Part shown: piece by piece, positions 25,692 to 33,734 of the stretch | Numbering within the stretch: position 1 is the stretch's first letter | How the letters are laid out: each line of letters begins with the position of its first letter | Assembly: GCF_000024025.1 (NCBI RefSeq) | Contig: NC_013131.1 | Coordinates: forward strand, 6,758,001 to 6,822,000 | DNA from: Catenulispora acidiphila DSM 44928 | Lineage (GTDB): Bacteria; Actinomycetota; Actinomycetes; Streptomycetales; Catenulisporaceae | Reading direction: 5' to 3' | Length of the DNA stretch: 64,000 nt | The notes under the pieces: model-generated | Told to the model about the DNA's origin: nothing | Seen by the model: the letters and a program-made list of their open reading frames with translations, nothing else | The model's database searches: none | Translations under genes and position numbers: made by a program

Positions 25692-26689
25692 GCTGCTCCT
25701 CCGTCGGTTCCGTCGATCCCGGCGGTGGTGGCGGTGGAGGTCGCTGCGGTCGCTGCGCGGAACTCGACCGAGTCGCGGGTGAGGTCCATGTACGCCTCCT
25801 CCAACGAGGCACGGTGTGCCGAGACCTCGGCGAACGGCACGCCGCCGGAGTTCAGGAGCCTGACCACGTTCTCGGCGGCGACTCCGTCCACGGTCAGCTG
25901 GTCCGGTCCGGTGACCGCGACGGTCCCGCCGGCGTTCGCCAGCGCGGTCGTGGCTTCGGCGCGCGCCGAGGTCCGCAGCACCACGCGTCCTCCGGAGGAG
26001 CGCGCGATCAGCTCGGCGACGCCGGTGTCGGCGATGACCTTGCCGCGTCCGGCGACGACCAGGTGGTCGGCGCAGCCTTCCAACTCGCTCATCAGGTGGC
26101 TGGAGACCAGGACGGCGCGCCCTTCGGCGGCGAGCGCCTTCAGGTAGCCGCGGATCCAGACGATGCCCTCGGGGTCCAGGCCGTTGAAGGGCTCGTCGAG
26201 CATCACCACCGGCGGATCGCCGAGCATCGCCGCGGCGATGCCGAGGCGCTGGCGCATCCCGAGGGAGTAGCCGCCGGCCTTGCGCCGGATCGCCTCGCCC
26301 AGGCCCGATTGCTCGACGACCTCGTCGACCCGCTTGGTGCCCAGGCCTTGGGAGTGCGCGAGCCACAGCAGGTGGTTGCGCGCGCTGCGGCCGGGCTGGA
26401 GCGCGGCGGCGTCGAGCAGGGCGCCGATGTGGCCGAGCGGTCGGCGCAGCTTGGCGTAGGGGACGCCGCCGATCAGCGCCTGTCCCTCGTCGGGCGTGTC
26501 GAGGCCGAGGACGACGCGCATGGTCGTGCTCTTGCCCGCGCCGTTCGGACCGACGAAGCCGGTGACCTTGCCGGCGGCGACGTCGAAGGACATCCCGTCG
26601 AGGGCCGCGGTGGTTCCGAAGCGCTTGCGCAGGTCCTGGACCGCTATGGCGGGCGGTGGAGCGGCGGTCCTGGGTGTCATGGCTGTCAT
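25688..26689 (-). CDS. ABC transporter ATP-binding protein
   Basis: ATPase of 333 aa. Walker A is GPNGAGKST, the signature YSLGMRQRL, Walker B VVMLDEP and the switch His is in VLVSSH. It belongs to the DrrA/NatA-type exporters with an extra C-terminal domain. It energises the two following permeases. The start may be ATG 26689 or ATG 26680. It lies back-to-back with the sensor kinase gene; such ABC/two-component pairs often answer cell-envelope stress or antibiotics (family knowledge). Confidence 0.9.
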   Translation of the reverse strand: MTAMTPRTAAPPPAIAVQDLRKRFGTTAALDGMSFDVAAGKVTGFVGPNGAGKSTTMRVVLGLDTPDEGQALIGGVPYAKLRRPLGHIGALLDAAALQPGRSARNHLLWLAHSQGLGTKRVDEVVEQSGLGEAIRRKAGGYSLGMRQRLGIAAAMLGDPPVVMLDEPFNGLDPEGIVWIRGYLKALAAEGRAVLVSSHLMSELEGCADHLVVAGRGKVIADTGVAELIARSSGGRVVLRTSARAEATTALANAGGTVAVTGPDQLTVDGVAAENVVRLLNSGGVPFAEVSAHRASLEEAYMDLTRDSVEFRAATAATSTATTAGIDGTDGGAA

Positions 26690-26748
26690 GTCCTGAAGGC
26701 TAGGAAGGCGGGCTGCGGGAATCGTCCCGCGTGGGAGCGGTCTAGGGC

Positions 26749-26766
26749 GTCCCCCGCGCGGGGGAC
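26749..26766. promoter_or_regulatory. 18-bp palindrome in the ABC/sensor kinase divergent promoter
   Basis: GTCCCCCGCGCGGGGGAC is a perfect palindrome. It is followed by related segments GCGTCCCCGACGCG (26769-26782) and GGTCCCTGACGCGGGG (26791-26806). This cluster in the 155-bp divergent gap is a good candidate for the response-regulator binding site. A CAGAAT (26832-26837) 7 nt before the kinase GTG may be its -10 element. Confidence 0.45.
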
Positions 26767-26844
26767 GGCGTCCCCGACGCGAGTGGCGGGGGTCCCTGAC
26801 GCGGGGGAGGTGCGGACGGCGCGGCGTCGATCAGAATAGGCAGC

Positions 26845-28134
26845 GTGTTTCAGGAACGCGGTGGTGGACGAGGGGTGGGGACCGCTGCCGCGGCGCTCGC
26901 CGGCGCCGCGGTGATCGAGGCGTTGGCACGCGGCGCGGTGCACCACCGGCCCGGGACGTCGGGGGTGCTGCTGACGGCGGTGTTCCTGGCCTTGTGCGCG
27001 ACGGCGCCGCTGGGGTTCCTCGGCGTGATCGGCGCGGCGACGGCGGTGGTCGCAGCGGCCGTGCTGGCGTTGACGATCACCGGGATGCTGCCGGTGGCGT
27101 CGGCCGCGGCGGTGGTCGTGGCGATGTACCGGTTGGGGTGGGGCGCGGGCTCGTTGGCCGAGCCGCGGGCGCGGGGGCGTGCGCAGGAGTCGGGGCAGAT
27201 ACGGATGCGCAGGCTGGCGGGGATTCTCGCGGCGGGGCTGGTGGTGCCGTTTCCGGTGATCGCGTTGAGCGTGTCGCGGACTTCTGACGCGGGAGTGGTC
27301 GCGGTCGTGCTGACGGCACTGGCTCCGGCGGCGGCGTTCGCGGGCAATGCCGCGCACGCACGGTCCGAGGCGCGCGTGCATCAGGCGGCGCGCGAGGCGG
27401 TGGCGCGTTCGCTGGTCGAGCACACGGCGCGCGGCGAGCGGGCCCGGATCGCCCGGGAGCTGCACGACGTGGTGGCGCACCATATTTCGATGATCGCGGT
27501 GCAGGCTGAGACCGCGCGGCTGGCAACGCCCGGCATGCCGCCCGCTGGCGCCGAGCGGCTGCTGGCGATCGGCGACACGGCGCGCGCCGGACTGACGGAG
27601 ATGCGCCGGCTGCTGGGCGTGCTGCGCGAGGACGCCGGCCCGCCAGACGAGCAGGAAAGCCGCCACCCGCAACCGGGACTGGACCAGCTGCTGGCGCTGG
27701 TGGACGCCGCGCGGCGGACGTCGGGGGCGACGACGCGGCTGATCGTGTCGGGCGCACCCGCCGCACTGGACCCGGGGGTCGAGCTGGCGGCGTACCGCAT
27801 CACGCAGGAGGCACTGACCAACGCGCGGCGGCACGCGGGCGGCGCGCCGGTGGATGTCGAGCTGCGGTTCACGGCGGAGGCTTTGTGGTTGCGGGTGCGC
27901 GACAGCGGGCCAGGGCCCGGGGCTGGTGTGGGAACCGGTGACGGCGCTGTGAATCAGGCGACTGATTTGCCAGCCGGCGGACACGGCGTGTCAGGAATGC
28001 GCGAGCGGGCCACGGCAGTGGGAGGTCGGCTGACGGCCGGACCAGCGCCGACAGGCGGATTCGTGGTCCAGGCGGTACTCCCGGCCGGATCGCTCGAGTC
28101 GACGAACGAGATCCCCGACGGAGACACACCGTGA
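26845..28134 (+). CDS. Sensor histidine kinase, NarL/DesK type
   Basis: Membrane kinase of 429 aa. Two hydrophobic blocks (about 15-100 and 122-170) precede the HisKA_3 domain with the phospho-acceptor His207 in RIARELHDVVAHHI. The HATPase region has ITQEALTNARRHA (N box) and GHGVSGMRERA (G box). GTG 26845 is used, probably leaderless. The stop overlaps the response-regulator start by 4 bp, so the pair is translationally coupled. Confidence 0.9.
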   Translation: MFQERGGGRGVGTAAAALAGAAVIEALARGAVHHRPGTSGVLLTAVFLALCATAPLGFLGVIGAATAVVAAAVLALTITGMLPVASAAAVVVAMYRLGWGAGSLAEPRARGRAQESGQIRMRRLAGILAAGLVVPFPVIALSVSRTSDAGVVAVVLTALAPAAAFAGNAAHARSEARVHQAAREAVARSLVEHTARGERARIARELHDVVAHHISMIAVQAETARLATPGMPPAGAERLLAIGDTARAGLTEMRRLLGVLREDAGPPDEQESRHPQPGLDQLLALVDAARRTSGATTRLIVSGAPAALDPGVELAAYRITQEALTNARRHAGGAPVDVELRFTAEALWLRVRDSGPGPGAGVGTGDGAVNQATDLPAGGHGVSGMRERATAVGGRLTAGPAPTGGFVVQAVLPAGSLESTNEIPDGDTP

Positions 28135-29456
28135 CCACACCCCCGATCCGCATCGTGATCGCCGACGACCACCTGGTGGTACGAACCGGCTTCGCAGCAC
28201 TGCTGGCAACGCAAGCAGACTTCGAGGTCGTAGGCACGGCAGCCGACGGCGAGGAAACCGTACGGCTATGCCGAGAGGCGGAACCCGACGTGGTCCTGAT
28301 GGACGTGCGAATGCCCGGCACAGACGGCATCGAGGCAACACGGCGAGTCGTGGCAGAGGCCACCCACCGAGGCGTCCAAGGACCCAGAATCCTCATCCTC
28401 ACCACCTTCGACCTCGACAGCTACGTCTACGACGCCCTCTCCGCCGGCGCCAGCGGCTTCCTCCTCAAAGACGCCACAGCCGAACGCCTCTTCGAGGCAG
28501 TACGAGTAGTAGCCGCCGGCGAAGCACTACTGGCCCCAGCAGTAACACGCCGCCTGATCAGCGAGTTCGCGCGCCTGCGGCCCGGGATCGGCGCGAGTTC
28601 AGGCTCAGGGTCGGCAAGTGACGCAGCGGGCCCAGGCTCAAGCTCGGCGGGCGTGGGCATGGGCTCGGCAAGCAGCGCAGCGGGCTCGCGCTCAGGCTCG
28701 GCAAGCGGTGCGGCAGGCGCGGGTTCGGGGTCGGGGTCGGCGGGCGGCGTGGCGGGCACAGGCTCGGCAAGCGGCAAAGCGGCAGGCCCAGGCTCCACAG
28801 GCGGCGCAGCGAGCGCAGGCTCAAACTCGGCGGGCGCGGGCATGGGCTCGGCAAGCAGCGCAGCGGGCTCGCATTCAGGCTCGGCAAGCGGCCAAGCGGC
28901 AGGCTCAGGCTCTACAGGCAGCACCCCAGCTTCGAGTCCAGGGTTGGCGGGCGGCATGGCAGGCGCAGGCTTGGCGCGCGGCGGGGCGGGTTCGCGCTCA
29001 GGCTCGGCAGGCGGCGCGCGTTCAGGATCGGCGGGCGGCGCGGCAGGCTCAGGCTCGGCAGGAGCTGGCTTGGCGAGCGGCGCGGCAGGCTCGGCCAGGT
29101 CAGCGTCAGCGGCACCGGGCAGATCCGCGCTCGGCGCGGCAGCTGGATCCGGAGCCGCGGCGCCGTCGGCTCAGCACAGTGGGCACTCGCGCGCGGGGGC
29201 GGCTTTGCCCGGGCAGGGTTTTTCCGCCCTCACTCCTCGCGAGACCGAGGTGCTGCTGCTTATCGCGCGCGGGTTGTCGAATCCGGAGATCGCGGCGGAG
29301 TTGGTGGTCACTGATGAGACTGTGAAGACCCATGTCAGCAGGGTGCTGACCAAGCTGGGGTTGCGGGATCGGACTCAGGCTGTGGTGGCGGCGTATGAGT
29401 CTGGGTTGGTGGTGCCGGGGGGCGAGAGTCAGGAACGTCCGCCGAATCGCCACTGA
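28131..29456 (+). CDS. LuxR-type response regulator with a 212-residue low-complexity linker
   Basis: Regulator of 441 aa, about twice the usual length. The receiver domain (residues 5-125) has the acidic pair DD12-13, phospho-acceptor Asp58 (VLMDVRMPG), the Thr of ILTTFD and the Lys of LLKDA. The LuxR HTH lies at 364-430 (LTPRETEVLLLIARGLSN, TVKTHVSRVLTKLGL). Between them residues 152-363 are almost only Gly, Ser and Ala, with internal repeats such as GMGSASSAAGS. The frame is open throughout and both domains are intact and in frame, so this is an insertion or expansion and not a frameshift. Its last 28 nt overlap the convergent YCII gene. Confidence 0.88.
   Translation: MTTPPIRIVIADDHLVVRTGFAALLATQADFEVVGTAADGEETVRLCREAEPDVVLMDVRMPGTDGIEATRRVVAEATHRGVQGPRILILTTFDLDSYVYDALSAGASGFLLKDATAERLFEAVRVVAAGEALLAPAVTRRLISEFARLRPGIGASSGSGSASDAAGPGSSSAGVGMGSASSAAGSRSGSASGAAGAGSGSGSAGGVAGTGSASGKAAGPGSTGGAASAGSNSAGAGMGSASSAAGSHSGSASGQAAGSGSTGSTPASSPGLAGGMAGAGLARGGAGSRSGSAGGARSGSAGGAAGSGSAGAGLASGAAGSARSASAAPGRSALGAAAGSGAAAPSAQHSGHSRAGAALPGQGFSALTPRETEVLLLIARGLSNPEIAAELVVTDETVKTHVSRVLTKLGLRDRTQAVVAAYESGLVVPGGESQERPPNRH
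28584..29219. repeat. Gly/Ser/Ala-coding repeat tract inside the response regulator gene
   Basis: About 636 bp of degenerate repeats built from GGCTCGGCAAGCGGC-like blocks. A 66-bp segment at 28643-28708 recurs at 28826-28891, offset by exactly 183 bp (61 codons), with only about three differences. This points to recent in-frame duplication. Confidence 0.9.
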
Positions 29457-30016
29457 TGGACTTCGATTTCGGCATACTCCTCGGCGCCGACGGCTGTGGC
29501 GCGTGCTTCATCAGGGCTCGGTGCCCGCAGGAGGGCGATGGTTCCGAGCCACTGCTCGCCGTCGTCGGATAGCAGTGGGCCGAAGGCGATCAGTCCTGCG
29601 GCGTCGGGGACCTTCGGCGTGTCGGCGACCGGGCGCGTCGCCGCCGGGCCTAGGGCGAGCACCAGGTATCCGTCGTTCTCGGGCGCGCCGCCGGGGAAGT
29701 CCCACATCGTGCGACCGATGTCGTTGCGCCACCGCCGGAGCATCACGTCGCGGTAGACACCGGCCTGATATCCGGGCTCCTCGAAGGCGAAGGTGCGTGC
29801 CGCCGCCGCGTCCGGCAGCGTCAGGATGTGCACGCTGCCGGTCGGCGCCCCGTCGTCGCCGCCATCGCCATCGCTCCCGTCGTCCCCCTCCACGGTCGGA
29901 CCGCGCGCGATCATCTCCTGCGCGAAGCCGTCCATGTAGGACCAGTGGTCCTCCAGGAGCTCCATGCGCAGGGCGAGGGAATCGGCGCGGTCGCGGTGGT
30001 AGCAGAAGAAGTCCAT
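29429..30016 (-). CDS. YCII-related protein, two-domain
   Basis: Protein of 195 aa. Two ferredoxin-like halves are separated near residue 100. The first begins MDFFCYHRDR with LEDHWSYMDGFA and resembles YCII proteins (HxxY/D type). The second ends EIEVHQWRFGG. An acidic Asp/Gly insert (GDDGSDGDGGDD) sits at 44-56. The function of such proteins is mostly unknown. It faces the response regulator tail to tail with a 28-nt overlap. Confidence 0.65.
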   Translation of the reverse strand: MDFFCYHRDRADSLALRMELLEDHWSYMDGFAQEMIARGPTVEGDDGSDGDGGDDGAPTGSVHILTLPDAAAARTFAFEEPGYQAGVYRDVMLRRWRNDIGRTMWDFPGGAPENDGYLVLALGPAATRPVADTPKVPDAAGLIAFGPLLSDDGEQWLGTIALLRAPSPDEARATAVGAEEYAEIEVHQWRFGGRS

Positions 30017-30058
30017 GCGAGGCAGTCTTCACCAAACCAGCCGGGCTTGTTCCGCCGG

Positions 30059-30092
30059 TAGTCCGTAGTCCGTAGTCAGTAGTCAGTAGTCC
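30059..30092. repeat. 7-bp tandem repeat at the end of a small secreted gene
   Basis: TAGTCCG, TAGTCCG, TAGTCAG, TAGTCAG and TAGTCC follow each other. The stop codon of the small secreted gene (30085-30083, minus) lies in one unit. Confidence 0.92.
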
Positions 30093-30328
30093 ACGGACAT
30101 GTAGGCTCCGGGACCGCCGGGAATCGGCGTGCCGTTGGAGAAGCACTCATAGGCGCTGATCTTGTGCTCCGTCATCAGCATCTGCCCCCAGTTGTTGCAC
30201 TCGTACCAGTTCGTGAACTGGGCGTAGTCGGGGTTGTCCCAGGTGGTCGCGCTCGCGGTGGTGGCGAAGGTGACCGAGGCGAAGAGGCCGGTCGCGGCGA
30301 GTACGAGCCCGATCATGACACGCTTCAT
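30083..30328 (-). CDS. Small secreted protein with one Cys pair
   Basis: Protein of 81 aa with a signal peptide (MKRVMIGLVLAATGLF) and a likely cleavage after TASA near residue 27. The mature part is about 54 aa, rich in Trp, Tyr and Asn, with Cys in WYECNNWG and YECFSNG that may form a disulfide. AGGAC lies 7 nt before the ATG. Family not recognised; it is a plausible extracellular peptide of the kind common in streptomycetes. Confidence 0.65.
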   Translation of the reverse strand: MKRVMIGLVLAATGLFASVTFATTASATTWDNPDYAQFTNWYECNNWGQMLMTEHKISAYECFSNGTPIPGGPGAYMSVDY

Positions 30329-30397
30329 GGAGTCGTCCTGTTCGTAGGCTGGCGGTTACGGGTACGAGGAGCCAGTCTCAGAACGAGGGATTCGCCC

Positions 30398-30415
30398 CAG
30401 TGGTTCAGACCACTG
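30398..30415 (-). terminator. Possible rnpB terminator hairpin
   Basis: The inverted repeat CAGTGGT (30398-30404) and ACCACTG (30409-30415) forms a 7-bp stem with a 4-nt loop, 36 nt beyond the predicted rnpB 3' end in the direction of rnpB transcription. There is no U tract. Confidence 0.45.
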
Positions 30416-30450
30416 CGATACTTTTCGCGCGCGAGGGCGTCGGACTGTTG

Positions 30451-30837
30451 GCGGCGAGCCGGTCCTAAGCCGGATTCTGTCCTGCGCCGAAGCGCAGTGG
30501 CGACCATCCATCTAGGGCACGCGTCGCCGCGTGCCTCGTGCGGTCTACCCGCAGGCTCGGGCGGACAGCCCTCGAACGCCTGCGCAGACCTGGTCTCCCA
30601 GGCCCTCTTGACCTTGCTCCGGGTGGGGTTTACCTAGCCGCCCGGGTCACCCCGGGCGCTGGTGAGCTCTTACCTCACCGTTTCACCCTTACCCGCCTGA
30701 CGGCGGGCGGTCTTTTCTCTGTGGCACTGTCCCGCGGGTCACCCCGGGTTGGTGTTGCCAACCACCCTGTCCTATGGAGTCCGGACTTTCCTCGACACCG
30801 GTCGCCCGCTGCCGCGATCGCCTCGCCGACTCGCCGC
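30451..30837 (-). ncRNA. rnpB: RNase P RNA, bacterial type A
   Basis: The catalytic RNA that matures tRNA 5' ends. Read on the minus strand, the 5' region contains GAGGAAAGTCCGGACTCC (30794-30777). The P4 strand GGTAAACCCCACC is at 30635-30623, and the 3' region reads GACAGAATCCGGCTTAGG (30482-30465). P1 is formed by GGCGAGTCGG (30835-30826) with CCGGCTCGCC (30462-30453) and extends two further pairs, which sets the ends given here. The length of about 387 nt suits an actinobacterial RNase P RNA. It is the only RNA gene recognised besides the T-box leader. Confidence 0.95.
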
Positions 30838-31071
30838 ACCACCAGTATATGGGGACGACCGTCGCACCACGACGCGGGACATCCGAGTTGCTCATGCGCA
30901 GAGTTGTCCGACACCGCCGTCGACCCATGAAGAAAAACCTCATGGAACCGCGATTCGACCCGCTTGTAACATACCCGGGCTGACAGCCCCTGCTTCATAC
31001 ACATCGCTGTCATCGATCCACCTCCGACGCAAGGTCGAACCGGATCCGTGTGCATCTGTCAGGGAGTCAGA

Positions 31072-32499
31072 ATGCCTTCCCCGCGCCCCCTGCTTCCACG
31101 TTCGACACCGGCCGCCTCGGGAATTTCGTCGCGTTCGATCGCCGCGCTGCTGGACCGGCTGGAAGCACGATCCGTCGAGTGCCACTCCATCATGGTCGTG
31201 CACCGCGGTCACGTCGTCGCCGAAGGCTGGTGGGCGCCGTACTCGGCCGAGCGCCCGCATCTTCTCTACTCGCTGACCAAGTCGTTCACGGCGATCGCCG
31301 TGGGGCTCGCGGTCGCCGACGGGCTACTCTCGCTGGACGATCGAGTGGTGCACGTGTTGCCCGACCACGTCCCGGCCGACGTCTCGGAGCAGGCAAGCCG
31401 CATCACCGTTCACCACCTGCTGTCCATGACAGCGGGGCACGCCACGGACAGCCTCACCGAAGCCTGGGAGCGGGAGCCCGACGACTTGGTGAAGGGCTTC
31501 CTGGGCCTGCCCTTCGCCGCGGCCGAGGGAACGCGGCACACCTACGACAACTCAACCACCTTCATCCTGGCCCGGATGGTGGAACGGGTCACGGGTCGCG
31601 GTCTCCCGGAGTTCCTCGACAAGCGCCTCTTCAAGCCGATGGGCATCGACCACGCCGAATGGGATCGGGTGAGAAGCGGCGCCGCCTTCGGATTCCACGG
31701 ACTACACCTCACCACCGAGGCCATTGCCTCCTTCGGCGAACTGCTGCGCCGCGGAGGGATGTGGGGCGACCAACAACTCGTCCCACGCGGTTGGGTGGAG
31801 CTGGCGACCAGACGGCACATCGACAGCGAGTGGATCCTGGACGGATCGGACCAGGCGGACTTCTCTTACGGCTACGGCTACCAGTTCTGGATGTCGCGTC
31901 ACGGGTACCACGGTCATGGCTCCTTCGGACAGCAGTGTGTGGTGGTCCCGTCGCACGATCTCGTGGTCGCCGTGACCGCCCAAGGAGAAGCTCAGAAGGT
32001 GCTTGATGCCATGTGGGAGTGTCTGCTGCCCGGCGTGGGCCATGCAGGAAGCGACGAGGACGACGAGATGCTCGCCGACCGGCTGCGGCGACTGTCATTG
32101 CCGCCGGTGCCCGGTTCCGCCGACCCGGGGCGTTCGGCCAGCGCGACACTCGACGCCTCCGCTGAGGGCTCGGCCCTGCCTGACGGAACGACGGTGATCA
32201 TCGATCCCACCGACGGCGGATGGCTCGTACGGTTCGAGTCGCTCCTCGACGTCGAGGTCGGCCACGGCGGCTGGCGGGAAAGCTCCCCGCTCGGCCGACC
32301 TGTCGTCGCGGCCGGCGCCTGGCAGGGCAGCACATTCGTCGCCGATCTCTACGTCGTCACCACCCCGCACCGCGTTCGGCTGGTCCTCGACACCGAGGCG
32401 GGGACCGCGACGGCGACATGGAGCACCGTGCCACTGACCGGCCCCCGTCTGGAGCTGCACGTGCGGTCGCCACTGATGACACGACCTGACGTCGCGTAG
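31072..32499 (+). CDS. Serine beta-lactamase-like hydrolase (class C / DD-peptidase fold)
   Basis: Protein of 475 aa. The active-site SxxK is in YSLTKSF (about residue 70), the YxN in TYDNST (about 158) and the HxG triad element in GHGSFG (about 282). A C-terminal beta domain of about 150 residues follows. No signal peptide is evident, so it is probably cytoplasmic, as are many esterase-like members. GGGAG precedes the ATG by 7 nt. Its substrate is unknown; antibiotic resistance should not be assumed. Confidence 0.85.
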   Translation: MPSPRPLLPRSTPAASGISSRSIAALLDRLEARSVECHSIMVVHRGHVVAEGWWAPYSAERPHLLYSLTKSFTAIAVGLAVADGLLSLDDRVVHVLPDHVPADVSEQASRITVHHLLSMTAGHATDSLTEAWEREPDDLVKGFLGLPFAAAEGTRHTYDNSTTFILARMVERVTGRGLPEFLDKRLFKPMGIDHAEWDRVRSGAAFGFHGLHLTTEAIASFGELLRRGGMWGDQQLVPRGWVELATRRHIDSEWILDGSDQADFSYGYGYQFWMSRHGYHGHGSFGQQCVVVPSHDLVVAVTAQGEAQKVLDAMWECLLPGVGHAGSDEDDEMLADRLRRLSLPPVPGSADPGRSASATLDASAEGSALPDGTTVIIDPTDGGWLVRFESLLDVEVGHGGWRESSPLGRPVVAAGAWQGSTFVADLYVVTTPHRVRLVLDTEAGTATATWSTVPLTGPRLELHVRSPLMTRPDVA

Positions 32500-32569
32500 A
32501 TCAGCAGCCTGAGGGCCCCGGTCGGGCACGGCTTCGCAAACCTGAAGACGGTTCCGGATCCTGACCCGG

Positions 32570-32935
32570 CTACTCGCGTTCCGCCTTGCTGCGTTCAACG
32601 CAGAACTCGTTGCCCGCGGGGTCGGTCAGGACCGCCCAGCCAGTGCCGTCAGACTTCCGGAAGTCGGCGGCCAGCGTCGCACCGAGGGAGAGAAGACGCT
32701 CAACCTCCTCATCGCGGGTGCGGTCTTGCGGTTGAAGGTCCACATGTACGCGGTTCTTGATCGTCTTCGACTCAGGGACCTGGATGAACAACAGGTCGGA
32801 ACCCACGAGGCCGACCTCGCCGTCTCCGGGCTGAGCCTCAGGGTGGACCGTCGTGCCAAAGACCTGCGCCCAGAAGGATGCGAGCTTATAGGGGTCGGCG
32901 CAATCGAAAGTGACGTGATGTACGAGAGAGGTCAT
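32570..32935 (-). CDS. VOC-family (glyoxalase-like) protein
   Basis: Single-domain vicinal-oxygen-chelate protein of 121 aa. VHHVTFDCADPYKLASFW begins the first beta-alpha-beta unit and DPAGNEFCVER ends the second, with the usual Glu metal ligand in GNEFC. It resembles the glyoxalase/bleomycin-resistance group PF18029. It lies downstream of another VOC protein gene on the same strand, 80 bp apart. Confidence 0.85.
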   Translation of the reverse strand: MTSLVHHVTFDCADPYKLASFWAQVFGTTVHPEAQPGDGEVGLVGSDLLFIQVPESKTIKNRVHVDLQPQDRTRDEEVERLLSLGATLAADFRKSDGTGWAVLTDPAGNEFCVERSKAERE

Positions 32936-33015
32936 GGCGAAGATCTTCCGGCACGCCGGACGGCTGGGCAACATAGCCGAGCCGCAGCCGCAGCCGCTGG
33001 GGCAGCCGCCCCGCT

Positions 33016-33723
33016 CTAATCCGGCTGCCGCCCCTGCCACGTCGTGATGCAGACCTCGTTGCCCTCGGGGTCGGCGAGGACCCAGAACGCGGGTGCCTCC
33101 GCGTCGTACGTCAGGCGGCCGCCTGCGGCGAGGCCGGCGGCGATGCGGCGTTGGGCTTCGTCGTGGGGGACGCAGATGTCGAAGTGGATGCGGTTGCGTT
33201 GGGGGCGGGGGGCGTCCATTTGCTGGAACCAGATGGCTGGGCCCTGGCGTTGGGGGTCGACGAGGGCGTCTGTCGGGCCGGCGGTGAGGACTTCGTCCTC
33301 GTAGGCGAATACCGCCTTCCAGAAGGGGCGGACCTTCGGGATGTCCAGCGCGTCCACGGCGATCTCCACCAGCTGGAGGGCTCGGGATTCCTCGCTGCCG
33401 ACGTCCGCTGAGGTGATCAGGCCGACCTCGCGTACTGCCAGCGACACGCGGCCCGCCAGTTCGGCGTCGACGTTCGTCACCGCGGCGGCGTCGAGTGATT
33501 GGAGGACCAGGACGACCTTGTCGGCGCGCAGGTCGGCCCACAGGTGGCGGTCGGCATAGGCGGCGCAGGCTTCGACGGCCTTGGCCGCGACCGTGCTGCC
33601 CTGCGCCAGCGAGGTCACGGCGACCGCGGTGCGCAGCGTGCCCAGCAGGTAGCGCCAGCCGATCTTCTCGACCGCTTCGGACGCTTCGCGCATCCGCAGG
33701 ACCCGTTCCGGTTCGGCCGCCAT
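33016..33723 (-). CDS. Pterin dehydratase-like domain fused to a VOC domain
   Basis: Protein of 235 aa. Residues 1-105 (GWRYLLGTLRTAVAV, KAVEACAAYADRHLWADL) look like the pterin-4a-carbinolamine dehydratase fold. The canonical catalytic HHP-type motif is not visible, so activity is doubtful. Residues 115-235 form a VOC domain (DIPKVRPFWKAVFAY, RIHFDICVPHDEA, DPEGNEVCITTW). Similar fusions occur in actinomycetes. AGGAG lies upstream of the ATG. The gene begins 12 bp after the ribonuclease stop, so the two are probably co-transcribed. Confidence 0.75.
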   Translation of the reverse strand: MAAEPERVLRMREASEAVEKIGWRYLLGTLRTAVAVTSLAQGSTVAAKAVEACAAYADRHLWADLRADKVVLVLQSLDAAAVTNVDAELAGRVSLAVREVGLITSADVGSEESRALQLVEIAVDALDIPKVRPFWKAVFAYEDEVLTAGPTDALVDPQRQGPAIWFQQMDAPRPQRNRIHFDICVPHDEAQRRIAAGLAAGGRLTYDAEAPAFWVLADPEGNEVCITTWQGRQPD

Positions 33724-33734
33724 GGTGGTGCTCC

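Noticed and set aside
28131-29456. Frameshifted or fused pseudogene in place of one response regulator
   Set aside because: Receiver and HTH domains are complete and in the same frame, and the repeat tract between them has no stop in that frame, so one long protein is the simpler reading.
30675-31055. A 126-residue minus-strand open frame
   Set aside because: It runs into the RNase P RNA gene, whose conserved elements explain the sequence; the peptide has no recognisable features.
31072-32499. Antibiotic-resistance beta-lactamase
   Set aside because: The SxxK, YxN and HxG elements only show the fold. The missing signal peptide and the extra C-terminal domain fit an esterase- or peptidase-like cytoplasmic enzyme better.
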